Shown here: one piece after another, positions 6,603-15,084 of the stretch
Layout: every line of letters begins with the position of its first letter
Position numbering within the stretch: the first letter of the stretch is position 1
NCBI RefSeq assembly: GCF_003287935.1
Contig: NZ_CP030287.1
Coordinates: 4,492,267 to 4,556,266, forward strand
Direction: 5' to 3'
DNA: 64,000 bases
DNA from: Streptomyces sp. ICC1
GTDB lineage: Bacteria > Actinomycetota > Actinomycetes > Streptomycetales > Streptomycetaceae
Made by a program: the position numbers and the translations under genes
Notes under the pieces: generated by a model
The model's input: only the letters and a program-made list of their open reading frames with translations
What the model was told of the DNA's origin: nothing
Database searches by the model: none

Positions 6603-8843
6603 CTATTCCACCAGGTCCGCCGGCGGGCGCAGGCCCTCGGTGGCGCCGCCGCGGTTGCCGCCCGTGGCGCCGCCGTCGTTCTGGCCCCCGGTGGTCTGGC
6701 CGCCGTTCGTCTGACCGCCGTTCGTCTGGCCCCCCGTGGTCTGACCGCCGGTGGTCTGACCGCCGTTCGTCTGGCCGCCGTTCGTCTGACCCCCGTTCGT
6801 CTGGCCTCCGTTGTTCTGCCCGCCCGTGTCCTGGCCGCCGTTCGTCTGCCCGCCCGTCGGCGGGGTCGGCGTCGGGCGGTCGGGCCGGCCCGAGGGGCGC
6901 TCGCCCGGGGTCTCCTCGGGCGGGTTCGGGTTCACCGGCGGCGCCGGAGGCAGGTTGGCGCCCGGCATGAGCTCCAGGTCGAAGTCCTCCGGGTCGCTGT
7001 CGGCCAGGGCCGTCTTCGTGTACTGCGCCCAGATCCGGGCCGGGTAGCCGCCGCCCCCGATGCGGGCCTCGCCGAGCGCTCCGTAGAGGGATTCCAGGCT
7101 GCCGGTGTCCGGGTCCTGGCCCATCATCGAGACGACCGTGACCAGGTCCGGGGTGTACGCGGCGAACCAGGCCGAGCGGTCCAGTTCGCCGGTCCCCGTC
7201 TTGCCCGCGGCCGGGTGGCCGGCGGCGAGGGCGGCCGTGCCGGTGCCGTTGTCCACGACGCTGACCAGCATGGACGTGGTGGTGTCGGCGGCTTCGCGGC
7301 TGACGGCCTGGGTCGGTTCGCGGTGCGGGAGCGGAACGGTGTCGTCCGCCTTGGTGATCTTCTCCAGGAAGGTGTGCGGGGTGTGGCGGCCGTGGTCGGC
7401 GAGGGTCGCGTAGGCCTGGGTCATGTCCAGGACGCTGGCCTGCATGGTGCCCAGTGCCATGGCCGGTCCCGCGTCGAAGTTCGGGGTGCTCTCGGGGACG
7501 CCGAGGGCGATGGCGGTCTGCTTGACCTTGTCGGTGCCGACGTCGACGACCATCTGGGCGAAGACGGCGTTGACGGAGAGGTCGGTGGCGGTGTTGACGG
7601 TGATGTTGCCGTAGCTGATCTGCCCCTCGTTCTCCGGGGCGTAGGGGATGCGGGTGCCGACGACGCGCCGCTTGTTGTCGCCGTTGTAGATCGTGAACGG
7701 GGTGATCGTGCGGCCGTCCTGGGTGCGGGAGTTGTTCTGCACGGCGGAGGCGAAGACGAACGGCTTGAAGGTGGAGGCCACTTGGAAGTCGTGCCGGGTG
7801 GCGTTGTTGACGAACTGCTTGGTGTAGTCGATGCCGCCGTACATGGCGACGACCTTGCCGGTGGCCGGGTCGATGGAGACGGCGCCGGTGCGCACGACGC
7901 GGTCCGCCTTGCGCTTCTCGGGGTCGAGCTTGCTGACCATCTTGTCGTTGACGGCGTCGACGATGGCGGTCTGGCGGCTCTTGTCGATGGTCGTGGTGAT
8001 GCGGTAGCCGCCCTCGGCGAGGGTCTTGTCGTCGAGGATCTTGTTCTCGACGATGTAGTCCTTGATGGCCTCGACGAGGTAGCCGCGCTGCCCGGACAGT
8101 CCGGCGGCCGGGCGGACCTTGCCGGGCTCGGGGAAGCGGGTGGCCGCGCGTTCGGCGGGCGTCATCCAGCCCTTCTTGACCATGCCGTCGAGTACGTAGT
8201 TCCAGCGGGCGAGGGCGCGTGCGCGGCCCTGGGGGTGGGAGACGACGTCGAAGGCGCTGGGGGAGTTGAGGAGGGTGGCGAGGTAGGCGCCCTCGGCGGT
8301 GTCGAGCTTGCCGACGTCCTTGCCGTAGTAGGCCTGGGAGGCGGCCTGGATGCCGTAGGCGTTGCGGCCGAAGTAGCTGGTGTTCAGGTACCCCTCGAGG
8401 ATGTAGTCCTTCGACTTCTCGCGACCGAGCTTGATCGCGATAAAGAACTCCTTCACCTTCCGCTTGATCGTCTGCTCCTGGCCCAGGTAGTAGTTCTTGA
8501 CGTACTGCTGGGTGATGGTCGAGCCGGACTGGGTGCCCTTGCCGGTGGCGGTGTTCCAGGCGGCGCGGAGCATCGCGGCGGGGTCCACGGCCCGTTCGGA
8601 GTGGAAGTCGCGGTCCTCGGCTGCCAGAACGGCCTCCTGGACGGTCCGGGGGATCTGGGAGAGCGGCACGTTGACGCGGTTGACCTCGCCGTCGCGGGCG
8701 AGCTGGGTGCCGTCGGAGTAGAGGTAGAGGTTGGACTGCGCGACGGCGGCCGCGTTGGCGGGCGGGATGTCGACCAGCAGGTAGCCGGCGACCAGGGCGC
8801 CGCCGCCCAGCAGGGCGATCAACAGGAGGCCGCCCAGGACCAT
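6603..8843 (-). CDS. Bifunctional penicillin-binding protein (class A: transglycosylase and transpeptidase)
   Basis: At least 746 residues. After one membrane helix comes a GT51 glycosyltransferase domain (about 50-230) with AAEDRDFHSERAVD and STITQQYVKN. A transpeptidase domain (about 300-620) follows with the active-site ASTFKP, SVN in DLSVNAVF, and GKTGTGELD. It builds and cross-links peptidoglycan outside the membrane. The C-terminus is a disordered Gly/Gln/Asn/Thr-rich tail of repeated QTNGG units. ATG 8843 is the first ATG/GTG/TTG in frame, but it begins within the membrane-proximal region. Upstream the same frame encodes a Lys/Arg-rich cytoplasmic stretch (RTGWRRALPTWR) typical of these PBPs, then the 12-bp repeats, staying open to a TGA at 9480-9482 with no standard start codon. 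The true N-terminus is unresolved. Confidence 0.85.
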   Translation of the reverse strand: MVLGGLLLIALLGGGALVAGYLLVDIPPANAAAVAQSNLYLYSDGTQLARDGEVNRVNVPLSQIPRTVQEAVLAAEDRDFHSERAVDPAAMLRAAWNTATGKGTQSGSTITQQYVKNYYLGQEQTIKRKVKEFFIAIKLGREKSKDYILEGYLNTSYFGRNAYGIQAASQAYYGKDVGKLDTAEGAYLATLLNSPSAFDVVSHPQGRARALARWNYVLDGMVKKGWMTPAERAATRFPEPGKVRPAAGLSGQRGYLVEAIKDYIVENKILDDKTLAEGGYRITTTIDKSRQTAIVDAVNDKMVSKLDPEKRKADRVVRTGAVSIDPATGKVVAMYGGIDYTKQFVNNATRHDFQVASTFKPFVFASAVQNNSRTQDGRTITPFTIYNGDNKRRVVGTRIPYAPENEGQISYGNITVNTATDLSVNAVFAQMVVDVGTDKVKQTAIALGVPESTPNFDAGPAMALGTMQASVLDMTQAYATLADHGRHTPHTFLEKITKADDTVPLPHREPTQAVSREAADTTTSMLVSVVDNGTGTAALAAGHPAAGKTGTGELDRSAWFAAYTPDLVTVVSMMGQDPDTGSLESLYGALGEARIGGGGYPARIWAQYTKTALADSDPEDFDLELMPGANLPPAPPVNPNPPEETPGERPSGRPDRPTPTPPTGGQTNGGQDTGGQNNGGQTNGGQTNGGQTNGGQTTGGQTTGGQTNGGQTNGGQTTGGQNDGGATGGNRGGATEGLRPPADLVE
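6680..6860 (-). repeat. 15-bp coding repeats for the QTNGG tail of the PBP
   Basis: About twelve degenerate 15-bp units (plus strand like CCGCCGTTCGTCTGA or CCGGTGGTCTGACCG) encode QTNGG/QTTGG/QNNGG pentapeptides. Unit length is a multiple of three, so expansion or loss keeps the frame. Confidence 0.9.
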
Positions 8844-8996
8844 GCGCCAGGTGGGCAGGGCCCGGCGCCAGCCGGTGCGCTTGCGCTTGGCCTTCTTCGC
8901 CGCCTTCGCCCGCTGCTTGTCCGTCTTCTCCGTCCTCTCCGCCTTCTTCGCGTCCTCGGGGCTCCCCGCCGGTCCGGGGGCGTCAGGGGTGTGGGA

Positions 8997-9308
8997 CCGA
9001 CCCTGCGGCCGACCCCGGGACCGACCCCCGGACCGACCCTGCGGCCGACCCCGGGACCGACCCCCGGACCGACCCTGCGGCCGACCCTGCGGCCGACCCC
9101 CGGACCGACCTTGCGGCCGACCCTGCGGCCGACCCCGGGACCGACCCCCGGACCGACCCTGCGGCCGACCCTGCGGCCGACCCTTCGGCCGACCCTTCGG
9201 CCGACCCTTCGGCCGACCCTTCGGCCGACCCTTCGGCCGACCCTTCGGCCGACCCTTCGGCCGACTCCCGGGCCGACCCTTCGGCCGTCCCTGGGACCGA
9301 CCCTGGGA
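8997..9308. repeat. 26 tandem 12-bp repeats upstream of the PBP start
   Basis: Perfectly phased 12-bp array. Units are CCGACCCTGCGG, CCGACCCCGGGA, CCGACCCCCGGA and, from 9177, seven identical CCGACCCTTCGG copies, then four variants. A CTGCGG/CCGGGA/CCCGGA triplet of units recurs, showing higher-order 36-bp duplication. One or two decayed units follow to about 9332. In the PBP reading frame the array reads Gly-Arg-Pro-Lys-like repeats. The 8844-9666 stretch between the PBP and VOC genes holds this array and no other feature I can assign. Confidence 0.95.
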
Positions 9309-9666
9309 CTGATCCCTCTGCCGGCCCCCCGACCGGCCCCGGGGTGGAGCCTGCCGTCGGGCCGTGGACCGGCCCCTCGTACGGGATGGACCTGCCCGGG
9401 CTGGTCCGGTGGGCCCGGGAGCTGGCGGCGCGGGTCGAGGCCGGCGCGGCCGTCGACGCGGCGGCCGAGGCCCCGCGCCTCACGGGCCGCCCCGGCCCCG
9501 CCTGACCGGCGCACGCGGGAGTACGCGGCCTGCGGGCGCCCCGGCGGGTGCGGGAGTACGCGTACGCGGCCTGCGGGCCCGGGGCCGGGGCCGGCGAGCC
9601 GGACGCCCGGCCGGGCAGTCCCGCAGCCCCGGCTGCGCGGAGTACCCGTACCCGCCCGGCCAGGGC

Positions 9667-10056
9667 CTACGCCGGCTGGAGGAGGTCCCAGCGGTTGCCG
9701 TAGAGGTCCTGGAAGACGGCGACCGAGCCGTACGGCTCGTGGCGCGGCTCCTCCAGGAAGCGGACGCCCTCGGCCGTCATCCGCGCGTGGTCGGCGGCGA
9801 AGTCGTCGGTGTAGAGGAAGAAGCCGACCCGGCCGCCCGTCTGATCGCCGACCCGTGAGCGCTGGGCGTCGTCCTTGGCCCGGGCCAGCAGCAGGGCGGA
9901 CTCCTTGGCACCGCGCGGGCGGACCACGACCCAGCGGGAGCCGTCCGGGCGCGCGGTGTCCTCGACGAGGTCGAAGCCGAGGGCGCGGGTGTAGAAGTCG
10001 AGGGCCTCGTCGTAGTCGTGGACCACGAGGGCGGTGAGCGCGATGTGTGCGGACAT
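9667..10056 (-). CDS. VOC (glyoxalase/bleomycin-resistance fold) protein
   Basis: 129 residues with the paired beta-alpha-beta-beta-beta motifs of the vicinal oxygen chelate fold: ALTALVVHDYDEALDFYTRA at the start and VAVFQDLYGNRWDLLQ at the end. Such proteins are small metal-dependent enzymes or binding proteins; the substrate cannot be told from sequence. The position usually held by the last metal ligand is within FQDLYGN. It lies 5 nt beyond the 3' end of lutC, in opposite genomic order but on the same strand, so it may be co-transcribed with the lut genes. Confidence 0.85.
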   Translation of the reverse strand: MSAHIALTALVVHDYDEALDFYTRALGFDLVEDTARPDGSRWVVVRPRGAKESALLLARAKDDAQRSRVGDQTGGRVGFFLYTDDFAADHARMTAEGVRFLEEPRHEPYGSVAVFQDLYGNRWDLLQPA

Positions 10057-10061
10057 GGCGC

Positions 10062-10778
10062 CTATTGTGCTCCGAGCAGCACCACCTCCAGGGTGCGGGG
10101 ACCGTGTACGCCCTCCACCCGGTCCAGCTCGATGTCACTCGTCGCCGAGGGGCCGGAGATCCAGGTCAGCGGGCGTACGGGGTCCAGCAGCGGCATCGCC
10201 TGCGGTACCGAGTCCACCACCTGGCCGGGGACGCGGACCACGCAGATGTGGTGGTCGGGGAGCAGCGTGATCCGGCGCCGCCCCTGGCCCGGCCCGCCGT
10301 CCAGGACGATCGTGCCGGTCTCGGCGATCGCCAGGGCGCAGCCGGTCACCACGCTGTCCACCGCGTCCAGTTCGCAGGGGGTGGAGGCCGCCCGGTCGGG
10401 CACGCGGACCGGGGCCGCCGCCGAGAGCCAGTGCGCGGGCAGCCCGGCCGGCACGAGGACCGACCGTGCGCCCCGTGCGGCGAGGAGCCGCCCCAGCAGC
10501 GCCGCGAGGCCGTCCTCGCCGACCACCCGGTGCACCTTCGCCCGGTACTCGGCCAGGTTGGCGGCGAGGAGGTCCGCCGTCTCGGCCGGGGTGCGCTCCG
10601 CGTGGACCCGGAGGTAGTCCCGGGGGACGCCGGGATCGAAGCCGGAGTCGAAGCCGGAGTCGAAGCCGAGGCCGGGGCCGGCGTCGAGGCCCGGGGCGAC
10701 CGGTTCGAGGCCTGGGCCGGGGCGGCCGTCCGCCGTCGCCCGGCGGATGCGGCCCAGGATGCGGTCCCTGCTGCTCAT
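10062..10778 (-). CDS. lutC: L-lactate utilization protein LutC (LUD domain)
   Basis: 238 residues, LUD domain, the third subunit of the LutABC L-lactate oxidation system. Core motifs: AIAETGTIVLDGGPGQGRR, the LPDHHICVV strand and the ending TSDIELDRVEGVHGPR. Near residues 25-38 a GFDS tripeptide-like repeat comes from a 12-bp DNA repeat (10643-10676). The start at 10778 has GGGAGG upstream and overlaps the lutB stop codon as ATGA, so lutB and lutC are translationally coupled. Confidence 0.92.
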   Translation of the reverse strand: MSSRDRILGRIRRATADGRPGPGLEPVAPGLDAGPGLGFDSGFDSGFDPGVPRDYLRVHAERTPAETADLLAANLAEYRAKVHRVVGEDGLAALLGRLLAARGARSVLVPAGLPAHWLSAAAPVRVPDRAASTPCELDAVDSVVTGCALAIAETGTIVLDGGPGQGRRRITLLPDHHICVVRVPGQVVDSVPQAMPLLDPVRPLTWISGPSATSDIELDRVEGVHGPRTLEVVLLGAQ

Positions 10779-12298
10779 GCCCGGCCCTCCCGGTCCCGCG
10801 CCGCCCACCAGTCGCGGAACGGCTGCGCCGGGAGCTCCGGCAGCTCGCGGCTGTCCGTCCAGGCCCGCCCGGGCCCCGGCAGCCGGCGCGGTCGCAGCCG
10901 CCGGGCCCTGGCCAGCAGCCGCTCCCCCGCGCGCAGCGCGACAGGCCAGTCGTCGTGGTTGAGCAGCAGCCGGGCGGCGCGCATGGCGGCCCGCTCGGCG
11001 GCGTGGCCGTGGGCCGGGCGGATCCGGACGCGGATGCCCTCGCGGGTCACGGGCCCGCCCTGGGCGACCCGCTCGCGGAGGTGGACGAGGACCTCGGGGA
11101 TGTCGATGGCCACCGGGCAGACCTCGTAGCAGGCCCCGCACAGGGTGGATGCGTAGGGCAGCGAGGCGTCGATCTCGCTGCCGGTGCCGCGCAGTTGGGG
11201 GCTGAGGATGGCCCCGATCGGGCCCGGGTAGACGGAGCCGTAGGCGTGGCCGCCGGCGCGCTCGTAGACCGGGCAGACGTTGAGGCAGGCCGAGCAGCGG
11301 ATGCAGCGCAGGGCCTGGCGGCCGACCTCGTCGGCGAGGGTGTCGGTGCGGCCGTTGTCGAGGAGGACGAGGTGGAAGGCGGTGGGGCCGTCGCCTTCCG
11401 CCCCCTTCGACGGACCCAGTCCGGTCCACATCGTGGTGTACGGGTTCATCCGCTCGGCCGTCGAGGAGCGCGGCAGTGTCTGGAGGAAGATCTCCAGGTC
11501 CCGGAAGGTCGGGATCACCTTCTCGATGCCGACGACCGAGATCAGGGTCTCGGGCAGGGTCAGGCACATCCGGCCGTTGCCCTCGGACTCGAAGACGACC
11601 ATGGTCCCGGTCTCGGCGACCATGAAGTTGGCGCCGGACACGGCGACTTTGGCGCGCAGGAACTTCTCGCGCAGGTGCAGGCGCGCCGCCTCGGCCAGTT
11701 CGCGCGGATCGTCGCCCAGCCCCTCGGGCGCCGGCCGGCCCCAGCCGCCCATCTCCTCGGCGAAGACCTCGCGGATCTCGGCGCGGCCCAAGTGGATGGC
11801 GGGGACCAGGATGTGGGAGGGCCGGTCGTGGCCGAGCTGGACGATCAGCTCGGCGAGGTCGGTCTCGTACGCGGCGATCCCGGCGGCCTCCAGTGCCTCG
11901 TTGAGGCCGATCTCCTGCGTGGCCATGGACTTGACCTTGACCACTTCCCGCTCGCCGGTGGCCAGGACCAGTTCCGTCACGATCCGGTTGGCCTCCTCGG
12001 CGTCGGCCGCCCAGTGGACGGTGCCGCCCGCCGCGGTGACGGAGGCCTCCAACTCCAGCAGGTAGCGGTCGAGATGGCGCAGGGTGTGGTCCTTGACCGC
12101 CTTGCCGGCGGCGCGCAGCTCGGCCCAGTCCGCGAGTTCCGCGACGGCGCGGGCCCGCTTGTCGCGGATGGTGTGGGTGGCGCGGCGGAGGTTGGCGCGC
12201 AGCACCGGATCCGCCACCGCCTTTCCGGCGGCCGCCGGAAAGGCGGGGAAGGCGGGGAAGGCGGGGAAGGCGGGCATTCCCAGGTGGATGGCGGTCAT
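10775..12298 (-). CDS. lutB: L-lactate utilization iron-sulfur protein LutB
   Basis: 507 residues. An N-terminal LUD-type domain with GANFMVAETGTMVVFESEGN is followed by two [4Fe-4S] ferredoxin-like motifs, CIRCSACLNVCPVY and CGACYEVCP, then a C-terminal tail. It forms the electron-transfer subunit of lactate oxidation with LutA and LutC. The N-terminus carries four FPA tripeptides from a 9-bp repeat (12238-12274). The start ATG at 12298 overlaps the lutA stop as ATGA. Length fits the longer actinobacterial LutB type. Confidence 0.93.
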   Translation of the reverse strand: MTAIHLGMPAFPAFPAFPAFPAAAGKAVADPVLRANLRRATHTIRDKRARAVAELADWAELRAAGKAVKDHTLRHLDRYLLELEASVTAAGGTVHWAADAEEANRIVTELVLATGEREVVKVKSMATQEIGLNEALEAAGIAAYETDLAELIVQLGHDRPSHILVPAIHLGRAEIREVFAEEMGGWGRPAPEGLGDDPRELAEAARLHLREKFLRAKVAVSGANFMVAETGTMVVFESEGNGRMCLTLPETLISVVGIEKVIPTFRDLEIFLQTLPRSSTAERMNPYTTMWTGLGPSKGAEGDGPTAFHLVLLDNGRTDTLADEVGRQALRCIRCSACLNVCPVYERAGGHAYGSVYPGPIGAILSPQLRGTGSEIDASLPYASTLCGACYEVCPVAIDIPEVLVHLRERVAQGGPVTREGIRVRIRPAHGHAAERAAMRAARLLLNHDDWPVALRAGERLLARARRLRPRRLPGPGRAWTDSRELPELPAQPFRDWWAARDREGRA

Positions 12299-13050
12299 CG
12301 CAGCGGCTCCGCCTCGGTCGAGGCCAGGATCTCGGCGAGGTGCAGCGCCCGCAGCGGGGCGCCTTCGCGCCGCAGGATTCCGTCCAGGTGGAGGAGGCAG
12401 GAGTTGTCGGCCCCGCAGAGCACCTCCGCGCCCGTGGCCGCCGCGGCCGCGATCTTGTCGGCGCCCATCGCGGCGGAGACGTCCGGGTTCTTGACGGCGA
12501 AGGTCCCGCCGAAGCCGCAGCACTCCTCGGCCCCGGGCAGCTCGCGCAGTTCCAGGCCGCGCACCGCCGCCAGCAGCCGTGCGGGCCGCTCCCCGAGCCC
12601 GAGGGCCCGCAGGCCGTGGCAGGAGGGGTGGTAGGTGACGGTGTGCGGGAAGTACGCGCCCACGTCCGTCACCCCGAGGACGTCGACCAGGAACTCGGTG
12701 AGTTCGTACACGCGCGGTACGAGGTCTTCGGCGAGCCCGGCCAGCGCGCCTCCCCGGCCCTCCGCCTCGGCGGCGTGCCCGATCCGGAGGTAGTGGCCGC
12801 GGATCATGGCGGCGCAGGAGCCCGACGGGGTGACGACGTACTCGTACCCGGCGAAGGCCTCGGCGGTCCGGCGCACCAGGGGTTCGGCCTCGCGCCGGTA
12901 GCCCGTGTTGTACTGCGGCTGCCCGCAGCAGCTCTGGGCCGCCGGGAAGTCCACGCCCACCCCGAGTCGCTCCAGGAGGCGGACGACGGCGATGCCGGTG
13001 CGGGGGTGGAGAGCGTCGTTGACGCAGGTGACGAACAGGGCGACACGCAT
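12295..13050 (-). CDS. lutA: L-lactate utilization protein LutA (cysteine-rich CCG domains)
   Basis: 251 residues with two CCG (DUF162/GlpC-like) domains: QSCCGQPQYNTGYR and ECCGFGGTFAVKNPD, plus SGSCAAM and HPSCHGLRALG that help bind iron-sulfur or heterodisulfide-type clusters. It is first in the lutABC operon, which oxidises L-lactate to pyruvate. The ATG at 13050 follows a minus-strand TATTCT -10 box at 7 nt with no ribosome binding site, so transcription probably starts at the ATG. Only 18 nt separate it from the divergent cobF. Confidence 0.93.
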   Translation of the reverse strand: MRVALFVTCVNDALHPRTGIAVVRLLERLGVGVDFPAAQSCCGQPQYNTGYRREAEPLVRRTAEAFAGYEYVVTPSGSCAAMIRGHYLRIGHAAEAEGRGGALAGLAEDLVPRVYELTEFLVDVLGVTDVGAYFPHTVTYHPSCHGLRALGLGERPARLLAAVRGLELRELPGAEECCGFGGTFAVKNPDVSAAMGADKIAAAAATGAEVLCGADNSCLLHLDGILRREGAPLRALHLAEILASTEAEPLR

Positions 13051-13057
13051 GACGGGC

Positions 13058-13063
13058 AGAATA
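13058..13063 (-). promoter_or_regulatory. -10 box of lutA, possibly shared with cobF
   Basis: TATTCT on the minus strand ends 7 nt from the lutA ATG. Read on the plus strand the same bases (AGAATA) lie 5 nt before the cobF GTG. The whole divergent intergenic region is 18 nt, so the two promoters must overlap. Confidence 0.45.
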
Positions 13064-13068
13064 GCCGG

Positions 13069-13821
13069 GTGAAGAAGTTCTCAGTGATCGGCATTGGCGC
13101 GGGCGACCCGGACCACCTGACCCTCCAGGCGGTCAAGGCGATCGGCGCGGCGGACGCATTCCTCATTCTGGAGAAGGGCGAGGAGAAGGCGGATCTGACC
13201 GGGCTGCGGCGCGCGATGCTCGACGCGCACGCCCGCCCCGGACACCGGCTGGTGGAGGGCCGCGATCCCGACCGCGACCGGACGCCCTCCGACTACACCC
13301 CCACCGTGGACGGCTGGCGCAGCGCGCGGGCCGAGATCTTCGAGCGGTTCATCGCCGAGGACCTGGCGGAGGGCGAGACGGGCGCGTTCCTGGTGTGGGG
13401 CGACCCGTCCCTCTACGACTCCACCCTCGCGATCCTGGACGAGGTGCTGGAGAAGGGCCGGGTCGCCTTCGAGCACGAGGTGGTGCCCGGCATCAGCAGC
13501 ATCTCCTCGCTGCTGGCGCGGCACCGCACCAACCTCAACCGGGTGGGCCGCCCGGTCCAGATCACCACCGGGCGCCGGCTCGCGGAGGGCTGGCCGGCCG
13601 ATGTGGACGACGTGGTGGTGATGCTGGACGCGCGGCACGCCTTCACCGCCCACCTCGACCAGGACCTCTACATCTACTGGGGGGCCTACGTGGGCACCCC
13701 CGACGAGATCCTGGTCTCGGGGAAGCTGGCGGACGTCGCCGGCCGCATCGAGGAACTGCGCACCGAGGCCCGCGCCCGCAAGGGCTGGATCATGGACACG
13801 TACCTGCTCCGACGCGGCTGA
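13069..13821 (+). CDS. cobF: Precorrin-6A synthase (deacetylating), CobF
   Basis: 250 residues of the tetrapyrrole methylase fold. It methylates C1 of precorrin-5 with loss of acetate in the aerobic cobalamin pathway. Motifs: SVIGIGAGDPDHLTLQAV at the N-terminus (SAM-binding glycine loop), FLVWGDPSLYDSTLAIL, and EVVPGISSISSLLARH. The GTG start at 13069 gives the conventional KKFSVIGIG N-terminus. Other cobalamin genes are not adjacent, so it is isolated from its pathway here. Divergent from lutA. Confidence 0.92.
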   Translation: MKKFSVIGIGAGDPDHLTLQAVKAIGAADAFLILEKGEEKADLTGLRRAMLDAHARPGHRLVEGRDPDRDRTPSDYTPTVDGWRSARAEIFERFIAEDLAEGETGAFLVWGDPSLYDSTLAILDEVLEKGRVAFEHEVVPGISSISSLLARHRTNLNRVGRPVQITTGRRLAEGWPADVDDVVVMLDARHAFTAHLDQDLYIYWGAYVGTPDEILVSGKLADVAGRIEELRTEARARKGWIMDTYLLRRG

Positions 13822-13867
13822 GCGCGGCAGGATCCGTACGGGACGGCGGCCGAGATCCGAAGGAGCA

Positions 13868-15046
13868 CTAGCCGAGGTGGCGGGGCAGGACCTCGGCGAG
13901 CCGCTCGTACTCCTCGGCCCGGTTGTAGATCTGGCCGCTCAGCCGGATCCCGCCGCCGCCCGGCCACGGCCAGATCTGCACCCGGATCCGCTGCCGCGCC
14001 GCGATCCGCTCGCGCAGCGCGGCGGCCGACTCCGGGGTCTCGGCCACCCCGGGCGGCAGTCGCAGGGCGCGCATCGCGAGGCCCTCGGTGTAGGGGAGCG
14101 GGGTGATCCCGGGGATCGCGGCGAGCAGCTCCGCGCCGTAGCCGGCCAGTGCGCTGTTGTGGGTCCGGACCTTGGCGGCGTCGAGCTCCTCCAGCAGGTC
14201 GAGCCCCTCCGGGGCCGCGAGCCAGCCCGTGTAGTCGACGGTGGCGCGGTTCTCGACCGAGCGCGGGAAGCCGTGGTGGTCCTCCCAGGAGGGCACCAGC
14301 GGCCGGACGCGGTCCCGGTGGTGCGGGGCGACGGAGAGGAGCGCGGTGCCGGACGGGGCGTAGGCCCATTTGTGGAGGTTGCCGAACCAGAAGTCGGCGC
14401 CCCCGCCGAGGGGGTCGGGGAGGTGCCCGGGCGCGTGGGCGCCGTCGACGATGGTGGTGATGCCGCGGTCGGCTAGGTCGGCGAGCAGCCCGGGCGAGGC
14501 GATGAGCCGGGCGGTGGGCGAGCTGATGTGGTCGAGTACGGCGACCCTGATGCGCGGGGTGATCGCGGCCAGCACGGTTTCCCGTACGGCGTCCTCGTCG
14601 GGGAGGTGCGGGTCCAGGACCACGGTGGTGAGCGGGGCGCGGCGGGCGGCGGCCGCGCTGACGGTGCCGTATCCGTGGTCGGTGACCAGGATCTCGTCGC
14701 CGTCGGCGAGACGGACCGCGTCGAGCGCGAGGTTGGCGCCTTCGGTGGCGTTGGAGATGAAGGCGAGCCCCTCCGGATCGGCGCCGAGCCGGGCCGCGAT
14801 CCGTCCCCGGGCCGCGGCGAGCCGCTCGGGGGCGCCGATGAAGAAGGCGTCCGGGTCGCCGTGCGCCTGTGCGCGCAGGGCGGCCTGCATCTCCTGCACG
14901 GGGAGCGGCACCGCTCCGAAGGATCCGTGGTTGAGGTGGCTCACCGCGGGGTCGAGCCGGAACAGGTCCCGCCCGCAGGGGAATTCGGCGGGGCGCAGGG
15001 CCCCGGCGGACTCGGCTGGTTCAGCGGGCTGAACTGGATCGGTCAT
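13868..15046 (-). CDS. Class-V PLP-dependent aminotransferase (isopenicillin N epimerase-like)
   Basis: 392 residues, aminotransferase class V. LNHGSFGAVP is the N-terminal signature shared with isopenicillin N epimerase and related desulfurase-like enzymes. VDGAHAPGHLP holds the PLP-binding aspartate and FGNLHKWAYAPSG the PLP lysine. The substrate is unknown; the name epimerase is only a homology label and no beta-lactam genes are nearby. GGAGG precedes the ATG at 15046. It is 38 nt downstream of, and on the same strand as, a LysR gene that may regulate it. Confidence 0.87.
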   Translation of the reverse strand: MTDPVQPAEPAESAGALRPAEFPCGRDLFRLDPAVSHLNHGSFGAVPLPVQEMQAALRAQAHGDPDAFFIGAPERLAAARGRIAARLGADPEGLAFISNATEGANLALDAVRLADGDEILVTDHGYGTVSAAAARRAPLTTVVLDPHLPDEDAVRETVLAAITPRIRVAVLDHISSPTARLIASPGLLADLADRGITTIVDGAHAPGHLPDPLGGGADFWFGNLHKWAYAPSGTALLSVAPHHRDRVRPLVPSWEDHHGFPRSVENRATVDYTGWLAAPEGLDLLEELDAAKVRTHNSALAGYGAELLAAIPGITPLPYTEGLAMRALRLPPGVAETPESAAALRERIAARQRIRVQIWPWPGGGGIRLSGQIYNRAEEYERLAEVLPRHLG

Positions 15047-15084
15047 GTGGACCTCCGTGGGTGCGGCGCGGCTGTCGGGCCCGA

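Noticed and set aside
8997..9308. Tandem array considered as a CRISPR
   Set aside because: Units of 12 bp are contiguous with no unique spacers and no cas genes nearby; it is a minisatellite.
7215..10037. Long plus-strand frame opposite the PBP gene
   Set aside because: Val/Gly/Asp-rich translation with no domain; the opposite strand carries a certain PBP.
8819..10138. Long Arg/Gly-rich minus-strand frame spanning the VOC gene and the repeats
   Set aside because: It reads Val-Gly-Arg-Arg repeats and runs antisense-frame through a clear VOC gene; a by-product of GC-rich DNA.
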